A stretch of 47,317 nucleotides of DNA, taken from positions 14,319-61,635 of the forward strand of contig CAJUMY010000011.1 of assembly GCA_910587685.1 (NCBI GenBank), in the 5' to 3' direction. The DNA is from an uncultured Christensenellaceae bacterium. GTDB lineage: Bacteria; Bacillota; Clostridia; Christensenellales; UBA3700. The translations under genes were made by a program, and so were the position numbers. The notes below the pieces were generated by a model. That model was not told where the DNA came from. It ran no database searches and saw only the letters and a list, made by a program, of their open reading frames with translations. Shown one piece after another: positions 43,420-47,317 of the stretch; the first letter of the stretch is position 1, and every line of letters begins with the position of its first letter.

Positions 43420-44352
43420 ATGTCGGAGGCATTTGAACAAATAGGAACGGCTATCAAAGAATTTTTCGCAAACGCGGGGCTGAAAATACTTTCGCTGATC
43501 GCGGTCGTGATATTCGGCATCGCTCTCATCAAAATAATCAAATTGATACTGAAAAAAATACTTTTGAGAAGTCCTATCGACAACTCGCTGATTTCCTTCA
43601 CGCTATCTATCGTCAACTTCCTGATGTACTTCTTGCTGATAATGATAGTGGCGCATATGATGGGGATACCGACAACGTCGTTCATAGCGTTGCTCTCGGC
43701 GTTCGGTCTTGCCGCGTCGCTTGCATTGCAGGACAGTCTCGGCAACCTTGCCAACGGCATTATCATAATATCGTCAAAGCCGTTCAAAGTCGGCGATTTC
43801 GTAGACGTAGACGGAATATCGGGAACGATAAAGTCGATAAGGATGCTTCATACAAAAATAGAGACCACAGACAACAAAGTCATAAGCGTTCCTAACAGTA
43901 AAGTCATATCGTCGGCGATAATCAATTATAATGCCAATCCGCTAAGACGTCTCGATATAGACGTTGCGGTAGCGTACGGCAGCGATATAGAGAGCGTCAA
44001 ATCGACGCTTATGGATATCGTTACCGAGCATCCCTATTCCCTATCGACGCCCGAGCCACTCGTAAGGCTCAAGACTCTCGGCGAATCGGCGCTCGTATTC
44101 ACGGTCAGGATATGGTGCAAGAGCGAGAATTATTGGGATCTATATTATGACGTCAACGAGACCTGTTATAACGTCCTCAACGAAAAAGGCATAACCATAC
44201 CGTACAATCAGCTTGACGTACACATCAAGGACATCGGCGGCTCCGTTCTCGGCAGGCTCGAAAAGACGTCTGAAGACGCCGCCCCCGAGACAAGATTTAG
44301 CGATAACAGCGAGCCTAACGGCGATATACGCTCGGAAGAGGAGGATAAGTAA
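43420..44352 (+). CDS. mscS: Small-conductance mechanosensitive channel (MscS family)
   Basis: 310 residues. Three N-terminal helices are followed by the pore helix with LLSAFGLAASLALQDSLGNLANGIIII (about 91-117, shown whole for the family mark only in part: Gly/Ala-rich with QDSLGN), then KPFKVGDFVDVDGISG and the beta domain with VPNSKVISSAIINY, and a C-terminal alpha-beta domain. It releases solutes under hypo-osmotic stress. The last 45 residues are acidic and specific to this protein. The stop TAA overlaps the ATG of the next gene (TAATG), a tight coupling. AAAGGAG lies upstream of the start. Confidence 0.94.
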   Translation: MSEAFEQIGTAIKEFFANAGLKILSLIAVVIFGIALIKIIKLILKKILLRSPIDNSLISFTLSIVNFLMYFLLIMIVAHMMGIPTTSFIALLSAFGLAASLALQDSLGNLANGIIIISSKPFKVGDFVDVDGISGTIKSIRMLHTKIETTDNKVISVPNSKVISSAIINYNANPLRRLDIDVAVAYGSDIESVKSTLMDIVTEHPYSLSTPEPLVRLKTLGESALVFTVRIWCKSENYWDLYYDVNETCYNVLNEKGITIPYNQLDVHIKDIGGSVLGRLEKTSEDAAPETRFSDNSEPNGDIRSEEEDK

Positions 44353-46025
44353 TGAAGAAGAGACTAGTCGTATTATTGCTCGTTCTCATTATGAGCGTAT
44401 TGATACTGCCCGTTACGGCATACGCGGAGAGCTACGGCGTCGAGGAGATATACGTGAGCTTCGAAAGAGCGGAAGCCGAGAATATCTCCTACGCGTTCCC
44501 AAAGAACCAGACTATAAAGAGCGTCGACGTATTCGTCGGCGAAACGCTCGATATAACGACCGCGTTAAAGACGCCTTTTAGCGTCGATCCCGACGGCGAA
44601 CATACTCTCGAGTACGTTACGGAAAGCGGCGGAATATCGGTCGAGAAAAAGTCGTCGTCCGTGTCCGAGACTCCCTATCGCCGAATAGTTAAGGATACCG
44701 TCGCCGTATCGGGGCTTTCTCAAGGAAGCTACAACTTAGCCGCGGTATACGATGCGGACGGAAGGGAATATTTCGACGGCATCACCGTCAACGTTATGCC
44801 CAAAGAGGCGAAGACGCTTACGCTGTCTACCTCAACGAACTCGCTGACGAAAGGCTCGAAGATAGACTTCATACTGACCATCGACTCGTCTCCTACGCTG
44901 TACGTGCCTGAGAGCGAGATCGACGTCTCTGTGAACGGCGTGAAAATCGACTCTCTGAAAGGTTACGAGATTGGGAACGCGGATATACTCGACGTGAAAC
45001 TCGAATGTCTCGGCAAGGAGCTGAGAAAGACCTTCACAGTAAAGGAACAGACGCCGCTCACGAGCCTCGAGTTCGAAAAGGACGTATATTCGTTCCTTCT
45101 CAGCGACAAACGCGGAACTATCGTCGTATACGCCAACAAGGACGCGCGCCCCGACGTAGTTCTAACCTCAAAGAGCGACTGTATCGCCGTATCGGCGGTA
45201 ACGTCGGTCACGAGCGACCGAGAAGGTTTTGACAGATATGACGTCTCTATCGAGCTCAATAGCGAAGCCGTCGGCGAGACCGTTATGCTTCGCGCAGGCG
45301 ATACCGTACGTTTCGGCGCGGTAAATATAATAGGAAAGGTGGAGAGCGTCGCGGTGAGATCGGAGAACTCGTCGTTCTCAACAAAGGAGGCTTCGATCTT
45401 CCACGCTGTCATAAACGGGATAGCGGACGTCGATACCTCCGTTACGTGGAGCGTGAACGGCGTTGAGCTCGACGAAAAGGGCCCTACCGTATCCGTTAGG
45501 AACAAATACGCGGGCGACGTTACGGTAAAAGCCAGCGTCGGCGATATCAGCGGCGAATACGCCTATACGATAGACGTATCGAAAGGACAGATAATTCTTA
45601 CCGTGATATTATGCGTTGCCGTTATAGCGCTGTGTCTCCCTATAATCTTGCTCCTCAAAAAGTCGCCCAAGACCGACCCCAAGGAGACTATCATCAAGGA
45701 TAACACTGTCATTATCAGCGATCTCATGACGCTTCGAAGATCTATAGAAGAAAAACCTGCGGAAAAGAACGTCAAACTGGTAACGAAAATACTCATCGCT
45801 ATAGTCCGTTCTGAGAAGAAGTGCACCGAAGAAGCGTACGAGTCGACCAATAAGAGTTTTCTTAGCGCGGCAGACGCGGCAAAAGAAGCGAAGGCGATCG
45901 CCGACAGACTGCCACACATCCTCAAAAACTCTAAAAAGGAAGACGCTATCGCCGCTATCGACAGCATAATATCTTCGCTCAAGAGCTGTAACGTCATAAT
46001 AGGCAAAGTCATCGAAAACAGTTGA
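44352..46025 (+). CDS. Secreted, membrane-anchored Ig-like protein coupled to mscS
   Basis: 557 residues, not recognised. A signal peptide (basic MKKR, hydrophobic core, cleavage after AYA at about 23-25) leads to roughly 390 extracellular residues, probably three or four beta-sandwich (Ig-like) domains; phrases such as VTWSVNGVELDEKGPTVSV and DVTVKASVG are typical of bacterial Ig repeats. One helix (about 417-440) crosses the membrane, and a cytoplasmic tail of about 115 residues, largely helical (EKKCTEEAYESTNKSFLSA), follows. Translation is coupled to mscS by one-base overlap. A role in sensing or tethering the channel is inference. Confidence 0.8.
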   Translation: MKKRLVVLLLVLIMSVLILPVTAYAESYGVEEIYVSFERAEAENISYAFPKNQTIKSVDVFVGETLDITTALKTPFSVDPDGEHTLEYVTESGGISVEKKSSSVSETPYRRIVKDTVAVSGLSQGSYNLAAVYDADGREYFDGITVNVMPKEAKTLTLSTSTNSLTKGSKIDFILTIDSSPTLYVPESEIDVSVNGVKIDSLKGYEIGNADILDVKLECLGKELRKTFTVKEQTPLTSLEFEKDVYSFLLSDKRGTIVVYANKDARPDVVLTSKSDCIAVSAVTSVTSDREGFDRYDVSIELNSEAVGETVMLRAGDTVRFGAVNIIGKVESVAVRSENSSFSTKEASIFHAVINGIADVDTSVTWSVNGVELDEKGPTVSVRNKYAGDVTVKASVGDISGEYAYTIDVSKGQIILTVILCVAVIALCLPIILLLKKSPKTDPKETIIKDNTVIISDLMTLRRSIEEKPAEKNVKLVTKILIAIVRSEKKCTEEAYESTNKSFLSAADAAKEAKAIADRLPHILKNSKKEDAIAAIDSIISSLKSCNVIIGKVIENS

Positions 46026-46087
46026 TATGCTTAATTAACTCTACCGAAACGTTAAAGCGGCGTATATGAAAAACTCGATAAAACGGC

Positions 46088-46123
46088 AAAAAAAGCAATA
46101 ACGAAAAAGTTATTGCTTTTTTA
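46088..46123. terminator. Bidirectional terminator between convergent genes
   Basis: A perfect 14-bp stem AAAAAAGCAATAAC/GTTATTGCTTTTTT with a GAAAAA loop. Each strand ends in a run of T, so it serves both the gene ending at 46025 and the one ending at 46221. Confidence 0.85.
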
Positions 46124-46220
46124 TTCAATAGTTCATATCCAAAATATAAAAACGTTAGCATATGCGTTATATTTTAGGCGTCTAAGCATATGAAAGCCGT
46201 TAAGCCGCGGCCGCTAAAGT

Positions 46221-47309
46221 TTACGATATTTCTCCGCCGTTACCGCTATTCTCGTCATTATCAGAGTTACTACCGTTATCCGCGTCGTTATCGGCGGCAT
46301 TCTCCGCGTTCTTATCCTGCTCTCTTTTTGCTCTGCGCTTTTCCTTTAGCTGTTGTTTTCTATACTCGAGATTTTCCTCTATCTGCGTTACTCTTAGGTC
46401 AATGAGATCCTTCGCCATTTCGTACGCCGATTCGCTGTCTACGGCTATCTCGGTCTCGCGTATCTTTATATCCGCGTCGTTCTCCTTTGCGTTCATTCTG
46501 AGTTTTCTAAGACGCTCGTCCTCGATCCTGAAATACGCCATGACTTCGCCGTCCTTAACGCTGAGTCTTACGACCTGCTTAGTTCCCTTACCTACGGTCA
46601 AGTGATATTTCGCAAACGACGCCTTCTCTCCCGACCTCTCGATAGCGTAATCGCGAAGTCCGAATATATATCTCTTCTGATCGTCGCTAAGGAGCAGTAT
46701 CGCGTCCTGTATGTCGAGTCTCTCGCTTCCGTTGATTATTACCGCGCCGTCGGCTACAGTTACTACAGACTCGCCGTCTCTCTTTTCGAAGGCGTAGAAA
46801 GAGCCGTCGTCTTCGAGCCTTCTAGCTTCGTCCCTATTCGCTAATTGACCTTCGGCTATTACTACCGCGCCGTCGGGAACGTATCTTCCGCTCTCGCTAT
46901 TCGTCGCGGCTATCTCATCCCTGCCTCGGGCGTCCTCCTTATCGTCGCGGTCTTTCGGTTCTCTGTCGCTATAGTTTGAACATCCTTCTCTTCCGCTATA
47001 CTGCGGTTCGTCGTCCTCGTCGTCTTCGTCATCGTCCTCATATTCGTCTTCGTACTCATCTTCATCGTCGTACTCTTCGTACTGCGACGTTGGAGGATAC
47101 GTAGCGTTATTATCGTTCTTTCTCATTGCGATCAATATCATTACCGCGATGAATAGTCCTATTCCTATAAAGAACGTCGCAATGGAGAAACAAAGCGAAA
47201 CTATGATAAGCGGATCTCTCTCCGTCTTTTCAATAGGCTCGTTCGGCTTGGTATCTTCAGACGGAGGCGTCGTTCCGTTATTTAACTCGAACGGTTTCTC
47301 TTCGCTCAT
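46221..47309 (-). CDS. Acidic membrane protein with large low-complexity segment
   Basis: 362 residues, not recognised. An N-terminal 30-residue hydrophilic part is followed by one strong helix (about 33-60), then a highly acidic Asp/Glu/Tyr stretch (about 75-105) and an Arg/Asp-rich stretch. After that comes a folded-looking region (about 140-290; GSFYAFEKRDGESVVTVADG, DGEVMAYFRIEDERLR) with no enzyme motif, then a Lys/Arg coiled coil and an Asn/Asp tail. The start ATG is 8 bases from the window edge, so the true start and ribosome binding site cannot be judged fully. Confidence 0.68.
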   Translation of the reverse strand: MSEEKPFELNNGTTPPSEDTKPNEPIEKTERDPLIIVSLCFSIATFFIGIGLFIAVMILIAMRKNDNNATYPPTSQYEEYDDEDEYEDEYEDDDEDDEDDEPQYSGREGCSNYSDREPKDRDDKEDARGRDEIAATNSESGRYVPDGAVVIAEGQLANRDEARRLEDDGSFYAFEKRDGESVVTVADGAVIINGSERLDIQDAILLLSDDQKRYIFGLRDYAIERSGEKASFAKYHLTVGKGTKQVVRLSVKDGEVMAYFRIEDERLRKLRMNAKENDADIKIRETEIAVDSESAYEMAKDLIDLRVTQIEENLEYRKQQLKEKRRAKREQDKNAENAADNDADNGSNSDNDENSGNGGEIS

Positions 47310-47317
47310 AGCGGGAG

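Noticed and set aside
1..47317. tRNA or rRNA genes, CRISPR arrays, insertion sequences or prophage genes
   Set aside because: I looked for T-arm motifs, regularly spaced repeats, transposase motifs and phage structural genes, and found only the single serine recombinase locus. This is by eye, so a short divergent element could be missed.

Overview
The window looks like a chromosomal segment of a Gram-positive anaerobe of the Firmicutes, most likely class Clostridia; Christensenellales or a relative is possible, but I cannot fix the order from sequence alone. The grounds are AGGAGG-type ribosome binding sites on almost every gene, a T-box leader, a DivIVA-type protein, RNase J, the YrrM/YrrO-type tRNA modification pair, the gene order rpsB-tsf-pyrH-frr-uppS-cdsA, and TTGACA/TATAAT promoters with 16-18 bp spacers. 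I saw no tRNA, rRNA, CRISPR array or insertion sequence. Most genes lie on the minus strand.

Region 1 (1-2211) is accessory. It holds a truncated lipoprotein gene with Cys/His repeats (minus) and a divergent Hin-type serine recombinase (plus). Between them are two hix-like palindromes whose central dinucleotides are inverted relative to each other, bracketing a promoter; this is a candidate phase-variation switch. Downstream are two divergent promoter-to-terminator units with no convincing gene, which are candidate small RNAs.

Region 2 (2212-14891) holds a membrane-anchored hypothetical, a Dabb-cyclophilin fusion, a GT28-like glycosyltransferase, the tRNA-modification pair trhP/trmR behind RNase J, a sugar nucleotidyltransferase, a plus-strand serine biosynthesis pair serC-serA, and a medium-chain type acyl-CoA synthetase behind a complete T-box leader. 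That last pairing is the most unusual regulation in the window. The T-box core predicts a tRNA with discriminator A73, and the candidate specifiers include Val (GTA) and Ile (ATC). This suggests salvage of branched-chain fatty acids into branched-chain amino acids.

Region 3 (15063-26982) is housekeeping: dnaX-ybaB-recR, a GH13 alpha-glucosidase, a DivIVA-like protein, a GtrA-like membrane protein, and the translation/envelope block rpsB-tsf // pyrH-frr-orf67-uppS-cdsA. An unrecognised 67-residue ORF is translationally coupled between frr and uppS.

Region 4 (27109-34064) is a Na/Ca antiporter plus Na/phosphate cotransporter operon behind a yybP-ykoY-type (Mn2+) riboswitch, then ruvX, a zinc-ribbon membrane protein, a DUF1292 protein with a Cys/Asp-rich tail, and an ABC-F protein.

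Region 5 (34065-47309) holds an alpha/beta hydrolase, a zinc-dependent phospholipase C family protein, a GPH-type sugar transporter, galU, dinB, a redox cluster (flavodoxin, ApbE, NusG-II domain protein, Gx transporter), an MscS channel translationally coupled to a secreted Ig-like membrane protein, and a large acidic membrane protein that runs to the window edge.
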